From NCBI GenBank assembly GCA_029255685.2, contig CM055317.2:19786501-19850500 (forward strand): a DNA stretch of 64,000 bases, in the 5' to 3' direction. Source of the DNA: Silene conica. Taxonomy: Eukaryota; Streptophyta; Magnoliopsida; Caryophyllales; Caryophyllaceae. Below, piece after piece: positions 1-10,720 of this stretch. The stretch's first letter is position 1, and each line of letters begins with the position of its first letter. Both the position numbers and the translations under genes were made by a program. Under the pieces are notes generated by a model, which was not told the origin of the DNA, searched no databases, and was given only the letters and a program-made list of their open reading frames with translations.

Positions 1-477
1 TAATAAAAAATGGGAAGTTATGGCTTTCTATAAAGGAGTATTTAGTTAAATAACTGAAATAAATGGTTTAATATTACTTATGATTTAAAAATTAATTAAA
101 TTATTAAAATTAAGTAATCTAAATACGTTATTCTGAAATAAAACAAAATTATTAGAACCCGACTTTAATCAATTAGTGAGTATAATTAAACGTTAAATGA
201 TTTGTCATGGCCATTTGAGAAGAATTTGTTGAGAATATTGAACACCTTTTTAGAAATTGTTTTACAGATTGAAAGATGCACGATGAATGAAGAGGGAGTG
301 AAAGAGATTTAAGAGAAAAAAAGAGAGGTAGAAGGCAACTGTGATTTTCGAGAAGTTTATGGAGAATACAAAAGATTTATGAAAGAATGAAATGAATTGG
401 AAGAATTTCGCTTGGTCGGTTTTTTTGATAAGGTGGCTAGTTCCACAAAATTGGTGATTAGCTATTATTGATATTTT

Positions 478-815
478 GTAATTAAGTTTTTTTATTAGGT
501 TTTGAGAATTGGTACCCATATTACTTAACACGGTTAATTAGGTGGTTGTATAATTAATTTCAGTTTTTTATTTGGTTTTAAAAATTGGCACTCATATTAA
601 TTAACACGGTTATATTAACTAACACTGTTAATTAGGTGATTGTATAATTAATTTCAGTTTTTTATTTGGTTTTGAGAATTGGTACCAATATTAATTAACA
701 CGGTTAATTAGGTGGTTGTATAATTAATTTCAAATTTTTATTTGGTTTTGAGAATCGGTATCCATATATTAATTAAAACGGTTAGTTAGGTGGTTGTATA
801 ATTAATTTCAGTTGC
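478..815. repeat. Tandem repeat, about 78-bp unit, 4 copies
   Basis: The string TAATTAATTTCA recurs at about 551, 644, 721 and 800. Each is preceded by AGGTGGTTGTA (or a one-base variant) and followed by a T-run and TTTGGTTTTGAGAATTGG. Spacing is 93, 77 and 79 bp; the long interval carries an extra TATATTAACTAACACTG-type insertion that duplicates the local AACACGGTTA motif. It is a small imperfect minisatellite with no coding potential. Confidence 0.75.
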
Positions 816-1283
816 TTATTTGTTCTAATTTGCTGAAAACATGACGAACACGATTTTGCATAATTGACTAAAACAAAGCATAATTTCTGAGGTTAAATGA
901 GACAGCTTGAATACCCTCATTCTTACACCATGCACATGCAAATTAGTAAATCTTCATCATTTATTTACATTTTGACCTTGATTGCATGGTTGACTTGATT
1001 TTGTGATTAATTTCCCCATGCACATGCAAATTAGTAAATCTTCATCATTTCTCAAATCTTTTTGCATGCTTGATCACTCTAATTTCCACTTGGCTTAATT
1101 GTTCTTGATAATTGCATTTTTGATGGTAAAATAGTCAAAATAGCTACATTTCCTACAAAACACACTTGTATGCACAATATATCTAAAATAATATAATTAA
1201 CTCATAAAAACACTAAAAAAATGCAAATAAAATATAAAACCGGGCTAAATATGGGGTAAAAATCCTATATAAAATTAGTAAGT

Positions 1284-1462
1284 CTTACTTGCGACGGGTC
1301 ACCATTTGTGACGGATATTTTGTGAGATAAAATGGGTACAAAATGAGTAGTGGAGAAAGGGGACCACAGGAATAGTGTTGGGGAGAGAGAAAAAATGGGT
1401 ATTTTGTGAGAGAAAACGGTATCCGTTACAAGCTTGCGACGGATAGTGCCGTTGCAAATAAG
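1284..1462. mobile_element. MITE-like element with imperfect terminal inverted repeats
   Basis: The left end CTTACTTGCGACGG (1284-1297) matches the reverse complement of the right end, CTTATTTGCAACGG (1449-1462), at 12 of 14 positions. A second GACGGATA-type motif lies just inside each end. About 180 bp without coding potential fits a miniature inverted-repeat element. No clear target-site duplication was seen, so the superfamily is unassigned and the exact ends are approximate. Confidence 0.45.
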
Positions 1463-2069
1463 AATTTGTGATATGAAATATACTTATCAAGAATCAAGGA
1501 ACAAACTCATTATATCACAATGCAACTAACTGAAACATGAAGATTTACGTCACTTTAGAAAATAGTTGAAGACTTAGAGACTTAAAATGATTTTCCAAAT
1601 GTTTTTGAAAACAAAGATTTGAACTCACTTAAAATGATTTGTAAAATACTCAATCTTTTTCAAAGTCTTAGCAAAAAATGAGATAGAAATGTGCTATTTA
1701 TAGGAAGTAAAGAGCACTAAGGAGCCGTCCTTAAATGCCACTTACTTCGTATAAACCAACATACAAAAGTATCTTAGTTAGAGCATTAGCAATTGTGTCT
1801 TTAAGGTCCGTTCTTATTGAAGAATAAGAACCCAACCATTGTTGAACACATTTTAGGTGTTTTGTACTTAGGAAGTTTTTGTAGAGGAACGTTGCTTAAA
1901 GGAAATTGAGAAGAAATGTAACTGATGTAGGTGTGAGTCATGCACAAAATAAAAAAAATAAGCCTAGTGGGTGTTTATTCTCACGCACAAAACCCATCAT
2001 TTTACCCCATTTTCAATCTTTTGCTTATGGGTCATACCCACATGTAAGGATTGATTTAATTTCAACCAA

Positions 2070-2622
2070 TCATTATATATATAAAAGCAAAATGTAAAAG
2101 TGCTGATGTGGCGCAACCAGGTTTCAGAATTAGGCGAATGAAGCTCTCTCATTCAACCTCATAATTTCAGTTTTTTTCGACCAATAACGTGAATAATAAC
2201 AGCCATGTCAGCTTCCATTAATATCAACTTATTAATTAATATTCCAACCATATAATTACTTAAATTTCTTTTTTGTACCTTATTTATCTTTTATTCTTTC
2301 TCTTTCCTAAATCTTATTTTATCTCAGTTAATCTTTTTCACCCCCTATATCTTTTTCTATTCTATTACTAAAACCTCCTTTTATTGGAAAGTTATAAATT
2401 TACATTTTTTAATTATATTTTACGCTTTTCAAGTTATACGTCAAACTTTTAATGTCAACATGTTCTTATATATCTTATGTTATAGATATATTTTTTTATT
2501 TTTCTTTAAAGTATTTACCTATACACCACATATATTATTAATATATTTAACAACTTTAATTGATCATTTCCCGTCAAAATTAAAATTGAACAACCCGTGA
2601 ATTTTCACGGGTGTTACGCTAG
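2070..2622 (+). mobile_element. Non-autonomous Helitron
   Basis: The 5' end starts with TC directly after an A (TCATTATATATATAAAAGC). The 3' end has the typical Helitron terminus: a hairpin CCCGTGAATTTTCACGGG, then GTTACG and CTAG, followed by T. This is the expected insertion between A and T without target duplication. The 5' 100 bp, including GATGTGGCGCAACC and GGTTTCAGAA, is homologous to the Helitron at 50619. At 553 bp there is no room for Rep-helicase, so movement would depend on an autonomous partner. Confidence 0.8.
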
Positions 2623-4721
2623 TTTATATAGATAGTGGATTGTAGGTCCCATTTAAGAACAAGGAAATGACTATTGTCATCGTTTGATATAGTTCTCAAA
2701 TGATTGAGTTATTATATGACATGGCGCTTATGTGTCAAATGAAAAACCGATTTTAAAAGACATCATTTTTTATGCTCTTAAGCATGCTTTTAAAAATACA
2801 ACTTAGTTTGTAGGTTCAAGACTGATTATTGTTTTTCCATGACAAGGAGTGTCTTACACAAAATATATGAGAACTATTGACTTTTCCCAATAAGGAAAAA
2901 GTAAAAGATCCATTTTTAGTGTTAAAGTCCACTTGCATAAACAAGATTTATATCTACTAATTGTTTCTAAGTATATTCTTGTTGTCTTTTCAGTTTTCTA
3001 AAATGATAGTATTTTTTTTCAAAACAGAATTTTCTAAGGGAGTCTTGCTTTTCGAAATTTGTTTTCTCATAAAAATTTCTCCACTCATTGTATCAGAAAC
3101 CACGGTGTATTGCAGTGTTGCTTGGTTTTGCTTTCACTAAGACATGTTGAGAATGTTACACTAACTCGTTTATAATTTTATGACATGACTTCTTGATTTC
3201 TTCTTCTTTGATCATTCTTGTATCATCATGGATATCTCTTTAAAGGCTTCACTTTCAAACACATGTAACTAAGATATAAATCATTAAAATATAATGAAAC
3301 TTGACATCATCAACCATATATAGTCTAACATAGTTCTATGTAAAGACGTAAGTTCCGGGTTACTTATAACAGTTGCATTGAACAGTCTCAGCTTAGTTGG
3401 GTTTTCTTAACCGGCACCGCGTACAAAAATCTTTTACTAATATCTAAAAAATGTTTTACATGGTATATCTTTGAACGAGATTATTTGTTTTTTTTTTTTT
3501 TTGATGACGAGGGGGTCAAGTCTCATCATCTAGCGAGATTCGAACCTAGCACCTCGCAGTCCATCCTTTGGATGTTTTGAGAGAACCCGGATCTCCAATA
3601 GACCAAAAACGCTTGGTTACGAGATTATTTGTTGATATTATCTTTTTTATGTTATCTTATCTCAAAGATTGGTCAAAGTTGCTCATTCATGTACGAGTTT
3701 TACTTATTCATGGACTTTTTTTCATTATTTTTCCATTATATACCTTTTGCCTAAAAAAAAAGAAAACTCTCTCTAATTCTCTCCCCATAAAATTAATCAA
3801 AATTTTCAAATCCGTTAAAATCACTCAATATATTATAAAGTGATTTGGTTGCTCAATTAAAGTGTATTGGTTGCTCAATTAAAAGCGAGGAATATGGAGT
3901 TTTGACATTTGACCATTATGGCGGATATTCAAATCGACTGTAGTGAACAACAAGGAATATGGAGTTTCGACAAGAGTTCTACGTCCATTAATAAAACGAA
4001 ATCTAGAACAAAAATCATAAGTTTGGCTTCTCTCCTTTTTACATAGGTAATTAGGATATAATCAGACCAGAATACACATTATCTGCTCAATCTTCAGTAT
4101 TTTGTACGGGTGGTGGTGGTGATAGCAGAGATGGCGCAGATCTGGGCGTCAATTGGAGGGGAGGTTGTGGTCTGGCCTGAAATACGGGTCGACGGTGCGC
4201 AGGGGAGGGGTGGTGGGGAAGGGTGTTGAACGACACCTTTTGGGATTGATAGTTAGAGTGAGAAGTTGAAATAAAATTGTAAATGTTTTGAAAAGATAGG
4301 GGTATAATGGTCAACCATGTCCATGATTAAGTAAATCTCGTCCATAATTGAGCAACACCCTATAACTTTTATAAGATAATTATCTCATTTTGGTGAATCT
4401 TTCCTAAACAACTTTTATATAAGACATTTTTAAAAAATCAGATTTTTAAGGGATTTGAGCAAGACCGAAAAAAAAAACATATCATCTTAAACCCATTATT
4501 ATCCTTTTGCAAACAAGTTTTTTCAGAAATTCATATTTTAAAAAGGCCTTGCAAATCGTTTTTGAGTCCTGCCTTTTAATTAAATTCCGAGTACTCAGAT
4601 TTACATCTCTAAGTTCATCATTTCTCCATCGTTCTAAATCATTAAACCATATAGGAGACAATTTGTGCTGTAATCTTCTTTTTGTGAGAGAATATTTTTG
4701 GGGTGCGGATAGTGCTCGAGT
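2623..4721. other. Gene-free region with a SINE; no gene recognised
   Basis: Apart from the SINE at 3490-3618 nothing was recognised. The GC-richer patch at 4100-4220 gives open frames on one strand only by composition. At 4482-4769 both strands are open and partly overlap; neither translation matched a family I know, so no gene is called. Confidence 0.5.
3490..3618 (-). mobile_element. tRNA-derived SINE
   Basis: Read on the minus strand, this 129-bp segment has an A-box-like TGGTCTATTGG, a B-box GGTTCGAATCT and a terminal poly(A), seen as a poly(T) at 3490-3502 on the plus strand. It is flanked by a perfect 15-bp target duplication, ACGAGATTATTTGTT, at 3475-3489 and 3619-3633. The order of promoter boxes, tail and long TSD is diagnostic of a LINE-mobilised SINE. 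Perfect TSDs suggest a fairly recent insertion. The family name is not assigned. Confidence 0.85.
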
Positions 4722-4726
4722 TGCAC

Positions 4727-6337
4727 TGTAAAACCCCTCGCGAAGCGGAAATAATAAACAAACAAACATGCCAAAAATATGCGGAATTTAAAACTTTTTA
4801 GCATAACTAAACATGCGAGGCGTAATACCAAAATCTGAAATGCAGAATAAACAAAAACAAAAATAAGTGCTAAGTAATAATTACAAACACAACATGGGAT
4901 AGCATATCCCTACGGTCACCAAAACTGTATCAAAAGTAAAGGTCTAGCTAACGAATCGGGTAAGTGACATTCGATGACGGATCATCGCTCGCTAGCCTCA
5001 TGTGTAAACCCCAGCAGCACCTGCACAAACCTACACACATACAATATGTGTGCCACAGTCAGTGGGGAGTGACTAGAGATGCTCCTAGCCACTTGTAGCC
5101 ACAAACACATAACATATGAATATGAGTGAAACCGCAAAACTGCATACTCCAATCATATCCACAATATATGAAGTACAATAATCAATAATCATCATCATGC
5201 ATTCACTATCCTCAAATATAACATGCCTCACTCATATATATCACACCCATATAAGCTTACACATACTTTCACTATCACTTAGTCATCCATGAAGGTTCAG
5301 AGGTCAACTTAAGACATAACCAAACATAGTATATAAATATTCCCATTCACAATCACTAACTATGAAGGTTCAGCGGTCAACTTAAGACATAACCTAACAC
5401 AGTTTATAAATATTTGCATTCACAATCACTAACTATGAAGGTTCAGCGGTTAACTTAAGACATAACCTAACACAGTTTACATATTCACTTTCACTAACTA
5501 TGAAGGTTCAGCGGTCAACTGAAGACATAACCTAACATCACAATTAACAAGTATAAAGGTTCAACGGTCAACTTAAGACATAACCTAGATACCAATTCAT
5601 TTTCACAAACAAGGACTCAACGGCCAACTTAAGGCATACTCCTTGCTAATCAACAAGACACTAGACTCAGAGGCCAACTTAAGGCATAGACTAGCATCCA
5701 AGTTCACAATCATAAGTAAAGGACTCAGAGGCCAACTTAAGGCATATCCCTTTACTATATCACAAGACACTAGACTTAGAGGCCAACTTAAGGCATACTC
5801 TAGCATCAACAACTGTACTTCAGGCAAGGCATCAACACCCTAGCTACCCCGTTGTACAACTGTTCTACTTGTCAGACTCAAAGGCCAACTTAAGGCATGT
5901 TCTGACACGATCACATAAAAACATGTCTGAGCTCAGAGGCCAGCTTAAGGCATATCTCAGACACGACAGGAAAACACATATAGGGCTCAGAGGCCAGCTT
6001 AAGGGATATCCCCATATATGACAAATATTTCACGTATTAAGCTCAGAGACCAACTTAAGGCATACCTTAATACGCATCATTACAAATTTACATCCAATAA
6101 ACATAACATACACAAATTACATATACTTAATATAATTACCATATTAGAAGACATTACTTAATTAAACTCATTAGAATCATAAGACTCCTACTTAACAAGT
6201 CAAGCCATTATTATAGATTAATTAGCTAAGTTCAATTAGTATAAGTAGATACATTCTAATTTGGTTAAATGATCTAAGATAAGTCACAACAACAAATTAA
6301 ACTACTAAGACTTCTTATTAACATGTTCATGAATCAC
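4727..6337 (-). mobile_element. Solo LTR (right-terminal half in element orientation), interrupted by the nest
   Basis: This is one half of a solo LTR whose other half is 33774-35018. Together they make about 2.86 kb once the 27.4-kb insertion and its TSD are removed. In the minus orientation the LTR begins TGTAACATCCCGTATTTTC at 35018 and ends GGGGTTTTACA at 4727, so it has TG...CA ends. The flanking 5-bp duplication TGCAC is present at 4722-4726 and 35019-35023. No internal region, PBS or second LTR is present, so it is a solo LTR left by LTR-LTR recombination. The TGTAACATCCC start resembles gypsy chromovirus (Tekay/Del-like) LTRs; this lineage is inferred. The half contains the hairpin array at 5294-6074. 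Confidence 0.85.
5294..6074. repeat. Array of about 13 hairpin units with a conserved loop and unit-specific stems
   Basis: A core close to GAGGCCAACTTAAGGCATA (CGGTCAACTTAAGACATA in the first five units) recurs with starts near 5294, 5366, 5439, 5504, 5557, 5610, 5661, 5715, 5770, 5870, 5924, 5977 and 6033, plus a degenerate position near 5820. From 5504 on the spacing is about 50-56 bp. Each core is flanked by arms that are reverse complements of each other within a unit but differ between units: AGGTT/AACCT, CAAGGA/TCCTTG, AGTAAAGG/CCTTTACT, CTAGA/TCTAG, TGTCAGA/TCTGACA, TGTCTGAG/CTCAGACA, CATATA/TATATG and CGTATTAAG/CTTAATACG. Such covariation indicates selection for, or a mechanism producing, stem-loops. 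An open frame on the minus strand repeating YALSWPLS is a shadow of the core. Confidence 0.9.
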
Positions 6338-8055
6338 TGATGGCCGGAATTTGCCGTCACTACCGGCCTTCAAACAAGATTTTTAAACCCGAAGAAAAGT
6401 AGTATTAAGTTCGGGGTCGAACGCGAAGATGGTGGGGAAATTGATTAGTTAGGTTCTAATTAGAGCTTGAGTCGGGGGTAATAGTTTGGTTTATGAAATG
6501 ACTAACAACTAAAGGAAAATAAGAACAATAAAGGTAAGATTAGATTGATGATAAGGAGGACTAGGGTGTCGGGGGTCACTTAGGTAAGTCGGTAGCCAAA
6601 CATAAGATAACGGTCTTGTGTCACTTCTATGGTAAGTCTAGGGTCGTCTCTTCTCTCGAGTCAACTACCCTTAGGTCAAGACTAGTCCTAGCTTTCGCTA
6701 CAAACCAAGCTAACCTAACACATAAACATGCTTATGAAACACAAGACCATCGTCTAAAGCAAACAAAGCGAAGACTAATACCCAACCGTCGTTGAGGCAA
6801 TTCGTCGAACACGTAACATGCAAGATGTAAAAACTCAACCAAAGAGGCAAAACAACACTAACCCTAAGCATGTTTCATGGCTACTAACTACCCAAGCAAA
6901 CCCCTAACCCTAGAATGAAACTACTCACACATGATTAAGAAGGAAACATGAACAAATGAGGTATAGATGATAAACATTATGGGAAATGGTAAAACAAGCA
7001 ATAGATTAAAAAGAACTTGAGATAAATGTAAACAAATGGAAATACTAAACAAGAGAAAGGAATATTATACCAATGCTTGCATTAAAGTGAAGAACTTGGA
7101 TACAAATGAAGAATTCTCTCAAATATCTTCAAAATACACCCAAAACTACAAATGTAAACTATTGATCTTCTAGAACTAAGGAATGATTAACAAGAACTAT
7201 GAGATTAAAGTAAAATCTAAGAAAGGATTAAAATTCTTAAGAGAGTTTTGATGGCTAAAGTAGAGATGAATGGAACAGTAAAAACCCTAAAATAATTATG
7301 AAAATATCTCAAATGTTGCGTATTAAATAATAGACTAAGTGCGGGTTTATATAGTGCGCGAAATTCTGAAATATGACTCTCAGCCGGTCCACCGGCTGCC
7401 GGTCTGGAACCGGCTAAGAGTCCAAATGTAAACTTCTGAATATTTTCTTCTTTTCTTCAACAGGCACTGATCCTCAGCCGACGGGCCGGCCGCCGGTCTT
7501 GTACCGGCTGAGAGGCTAAACTTTAAATTCTGACCTTTTTGCTTCTTTTCTTCATTGTACAGGTACAACCAGCCGGTGGACTGGCTGCCAGTCGGCCACC
7601 GGCTGGGAGCCTTGCTTGGGATTTCTGCCCAAAACTAAATTCTTCAATTTCTCGAAATTTAACTAAGTATGGGAGTGGGTCACCAGCCGGCCTACCGGCC
7701 GCCGGTTGATGACCGACTGAGATGCCAACTTCCAATTCCTGTAACACTTTCGCATTTTTGTCCACGGTCAAGTCAAGATCCCCAGCCGGCCTACCGGCCG
7801 CCGGCTGGGAACCGGCTGGGAGGGCCTGGAAGGGCTTCTTGCATTTTCTTCTCAATTTCTTCACATTTCACTCCAAATTCGTCTCGTTTGCTCCCGTTTC
7901 TTCGCTCCCGCCACAATACCTACAAAATGCGAATCAAATAGGAATAGTCGAGGTAACGGGCATAAAAAAAGAGCAAAGGCACGCAAAACGAGGTCGGATC
8001 GGGACCGAAAATGAAGAAAAAGCAATGAAAATTATGACCAAAATAGAGCTCATCA
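6338..8055 (-). repeat. 3' LTR of the Athila-like element
   Basis: On the minus strand it starts TGATGAGCTCTATTTTGG and ends CCGGCCATCA, so it has TG...CA ends. It is almost collinear with the other LTR (32052-33768), with scattered substitutions and a few single-base indels. It contains five 36-bp GC-rich double-dyad modules at 7381-7818. Open frames within it are shadows of those modules. Confidence 0.9.
7381..7818. repeat. Five 36-bp CCGG double-dyad modules in the 3' LTR
   Basis: Modules start at 7381, 7475, 7570, 7684 and 7783. Each is exactly 36 bp with the layout CAGCCGG, 4 nt, CCGGCYGCCGG, 7 nt, CCGGCTG, with a few substitutions in half-sites. Spacer lengths are fixed but spacer sequences vary. 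Each module can form two adjacent hairpins (6-bp stem with 4-nt loop, 5-bp stem with 7-nt loop) or one outer 7-bp stem. Flanks vary in complementary pairs (CCC...GGG or CTC...GAG). The same five lie in the other LTR at 33095-33531. Confidence 0.85.
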
Positions 8056-8383
8056 GAATTCTCCACACTTAAACCTTACTCGTCCTCGAGTAAGAGATCA
8101 AGGAACTATATAACCCTTATTCGAAAACAAAGAAACAAACTAACTAAGCTAACTAGAAGCCGAATCGGGTTTAGCGACACCCGTAGCCCTTTCAACTCGC
8201 AATTTGACATTCATGAGGAAGAATGCCCTATTGCAAGGCAAGCATGGTCTTGCTACAAATTTTTTGATGCAAACAAGTCAAAACAAAACACATGTAAACA
8301 AGCAACATGCATCGGAAAAAGGAAAAGACAACCGCTTGCCTCATCCAAGCGGGTTTTTGAAAAACAAAACAAAGGGAGGTCTA
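8056..8383 (-). other. 3' end of the Athila-like internal region with polypurine tract
   Basis: Immediately inside the 3' LTR the minus strand reads AGTGTGGAGAATTC (8056-8069), a plausible polypurine tract for plus-strand priming. The rest is non-coding and continues at 22770 beyond the nested element; the 5 bp GTCTA at 8379-8383 is repeated at 22770-22774. No gene is seen. Confidence 0.65.
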
Positions 8384-9628
8384 TGATACGTGCCTATTTT
8401 ATGCATTTTATTTATTCTTTTGGCAGGTATTTTCTTATATTTTCGTGACTTTTAGTTGCTATTTTTCCCGAAACGGTTTACTTTGGCATTTCTATGTTTT
8501 AAATGTAGGAATACGCGGAAGTGGGCAAAACTGAACTTTAATCGTCCTCCGGAAGCTGTTTTGAGTAATAATGCAGAGCAAGGATCCGGATGCACATTTA
8601 AGTGGTTTTTACGGGCCAAATTTACGCTGAAACGTACAGGAAAGGGTCGACCGACCCACCAAAGAGGTCGACCGACCAAAGCCCAGAATTCGGAAAGCCT
8701 GATAACAGCAGGAGAGGTCGACCGACCCGAATAGGAGGTCGACCGACCCAGCGACTGCGTCCGCGACTTTTATTTCGTGTTTTACTCGTTTAATCTTGTA
8801 ATTAGAACTTATTTAAGGAGACCTAAACTCGAAAATTAGGTCAAGCAGCCCAGATTAGAGAAAACTCCATAGTTTAGAGAGAATATTTTCCAAGTTTCAA
8901 TCTTTGTTCTTGAATTCCAATTAAGTTTGTAAGTTTGATACAATTAATCTTTCCCTTTCAATTAATCTTATTGTTCATCTTATTATTGTTTCTCAATACA
9001 TGTTTTCCCTTTTATTGTCATCTTTAGTTATGTTGATTCCTTTGATGTTCTTGATTCTTGTTATTGTTAGTTTCATAGTTAAAATCATGCATAGCTAATT
9101 CTTGTGATTAGGAATTAGGGGAACCATGGCTAAGACTTGATTTTGATAGTTTTATGATTAAATTACCAATCCCCCATTGTTGTTGGTGAACTAATCCTTT
9201 GAGATTGAAAGATTACTAGGATTAGTTTAACAACAACTTTGGGATTGCCCTATGAACGAAAGTTTAGTGCTCTTCTAGGAACCCTAAGACCGTAAGGATT
9301 GGGTAGAATATTGACCTAAAGGTTTATTCTTTGTTCCTTGGGGTTGTATCATTTGATTATTTTACCTTTGATTGACTTGTTTTAACCATGGGGAACCGAA
9401 GTTCTTAATCTCCTTTTCATCATATTTTAGTTTTCTTGTTATTTTGCTACCTTAGTTGTTAGTCCCAAATTATAATTCAACCCTCCTTTTTGGTTACTTG
9501 CAATAGACTTTAAATTCACAAACATAATTAACCTTGTCTCCTTGTGGTTCGACCCTTGACTTATCCTATCTAGTTTAAGCTGAGGTTTTATAAATCTTAT
9601 CTTTGACACCCCTCAACGATGGGTGTCA
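8384..9628 (+). repeat. 5' LTR of the gypsy-like element
   Basis: It begins TGATACGTGCCTATTTTATG and ends GGGTGTCA. A TATA-like TTATTTAAGG lies near 8810, followed by transcript-leader-like sequence. Two pairs of GGTCGACCGACC (8645/8666 and 8716/8737) sit in the presumed U3. From 9061 to the end it is nearly identical to the right LTR; before 9061 it belongs to a different subfamily. Confidence 0.85.
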
Positions 9629-9633
9629 AATTT

Positions 9634-9651
9634 TGGCGCCGTTGCCGGGGA
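9634..9651 (+). promoter_or_regulatory. Primer-binding site, gypsy-like element
   Basis: TGGCGCCGTTGCCGGGGA starts 5 nt after the 5' LTR. It is the PBS type known from Athila/Tat-lineage gypsy elements, which use the 3' end of a host tRNA (tRNA-Asp in published descriptions). The same PBS occurs in the Athila-like element. Confidence 0.85.
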
Positions 9652-9668
9652 GGTGACGCCAGTGTTTA

Positions 9669-10720
9669 TTGTTTTTTGTTTATGTTTTCCCTTTTTCTTT
9701 CGCTGTCATGACCATCGCCCCTTTTCCACAACTCGAGCATGAACCTTTGTATATCTATTGTGATAGATTAATCTCTTTCCTTTCTCAATCTGACTATCCT
9801 ATTAGTATTGGGGAGGTTTGTCTTATCTTTTATGATGGAGTTACTAGTAAGACCTTGATCGAGATTGAGAGAAATTGCGGATGGGATTTTCTTGACCTAC
9901 CCTATGAGAAGCAATGAGAGCTTCTCAAACACCTAATTCGAGCCAGTGGAGATACGGAGAGGTATGAGGGCGTTGATATTAGTAACCCGGATATTTCTGT
10001 CGAGTGTGATCCTATCACACCCATTACTGAAGAGTCGCTCATTCTTAAGGATGAGAATGATAGGTTACTTGATTCCCTCTCCCTCCCCGTTGACGATACT
10101 GACTTGGATTTAGATACAGCTGATGAGTTAGAAATTTACCCCTTGACTGACCAACCTATTTCTGTAGGTGTTAGTGATGAACATGTTCCTGACATGTTTG
10201 AACCCTCGGTTGATGAACCTTGTTTTTTGCAGGATTCTTCCATTGACATTTCTGATGTTTTTAATAATATTAGTGAATGTTATGTACAAGGATCCTTCAC
10301 AAAGGATCCTTCGGAGGCTTTGATGTGTTTTGAGGCATGTGCAGGTGAATCTCTCGTTCAGGAGGCTGATTTGGATGCTCCAGAAATTGCGACACTAGTG
10401 ATAGAGTCTATAGGCGATAGGAAGAGAGATGTTCTCGATCGAGTAGTACCACTTACTCGATCAAATGATGTAGAGAACGAGTCACTCAAGCAAGTGATCA
10501 TTTGGCTGAAGAAAAGAGCCCTAAGAAGAAGAAACCCAGGAAGGTGTCGGACCACGACTTGGGAGTCGACAACTCCGGGAGATGGATGGCTAGAGCTGTG
10601 GATGATGACCCACCTATTTACACGGTGGAGAGAAACTCATCTACCCAAATCACCATAGCTGAAGGAGTAGCCTGTAGTCAGAGCCCTTGGTCAAAGAAAC
10701 GCCGAATCCTTCGCGGATGA
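9669..10720 (+). pseudogene. Degenerate ORF of the gypsy-like element, function unknown
   Basis: One reading frame runs from the ATG at 9669 and is interrupted by a TGA at 9915-9917. It then stays open in the same frame to about 10490. There the plausible continuation shifts to another frame, ending at 10720 with a lysine-rich stretch (KSPKKKKPRK) and an acidic/hydrophobic tail. The middle is acidic (many D and E, e.g. DTDLDLDTADELE). I recognise no gag, zinc knuckle, protease or polymerase motif. Its place just after the PBS suggests a divergent or remnant gag-like product; the basic segment could bind nucleic acid or act as a nuclear signal. Both lesions imply that it is no longer translated as one chain. 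Confidence 0.5.

Larger units (their letters stand above)
1..2069. other. Gene-free AT-rich region
   Basis: No convincing coding region was found. The stretch is AT-rich and contains a tandem repeat (about 478-815), a 35-bp direct duplication (928-962 and 1016-1050, starting CCATGCACATGC) and a MITE-like segment (1284-1462). Open frames here are short, have no recognisable domain and are best read as chance. Confidence 0.6.

Noticed and set aside
3568..3843. 91-codon ORF with hydrophobic middle
   Set aside because: It starts inside the SINE and runs into AT-rich sequence; no homology or start context supports it.
4482..4769. Overlapping ORFs on both strands near the left TSD of the solo LTR
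   Set aside because: No recognisable domain. One frame runs into the LTR, so it cannot be an old conserved gene.
5603..5843. Repetitive open frames (YALSWPLS on minus; GQLKAY on plus) suggesting a repeat protein
   Set aside because: They simply translate the conserved core of the non-coding hairpin array and break wherever unit length is not a multiple of three.
5294..6074. CRISPR-like array
   Set aside because: The organism is a plant. The conserved part is a loop and the varying parts are paired arms, not spacers; there are no cas genes.
7523..8072. Pro/Ala-rich ORFs of about 115 codons on both strands
   Set aside because: They are shadows of the GC-rich CCGG modules within the LTR. The same frames appear in the other LTR with breaks.
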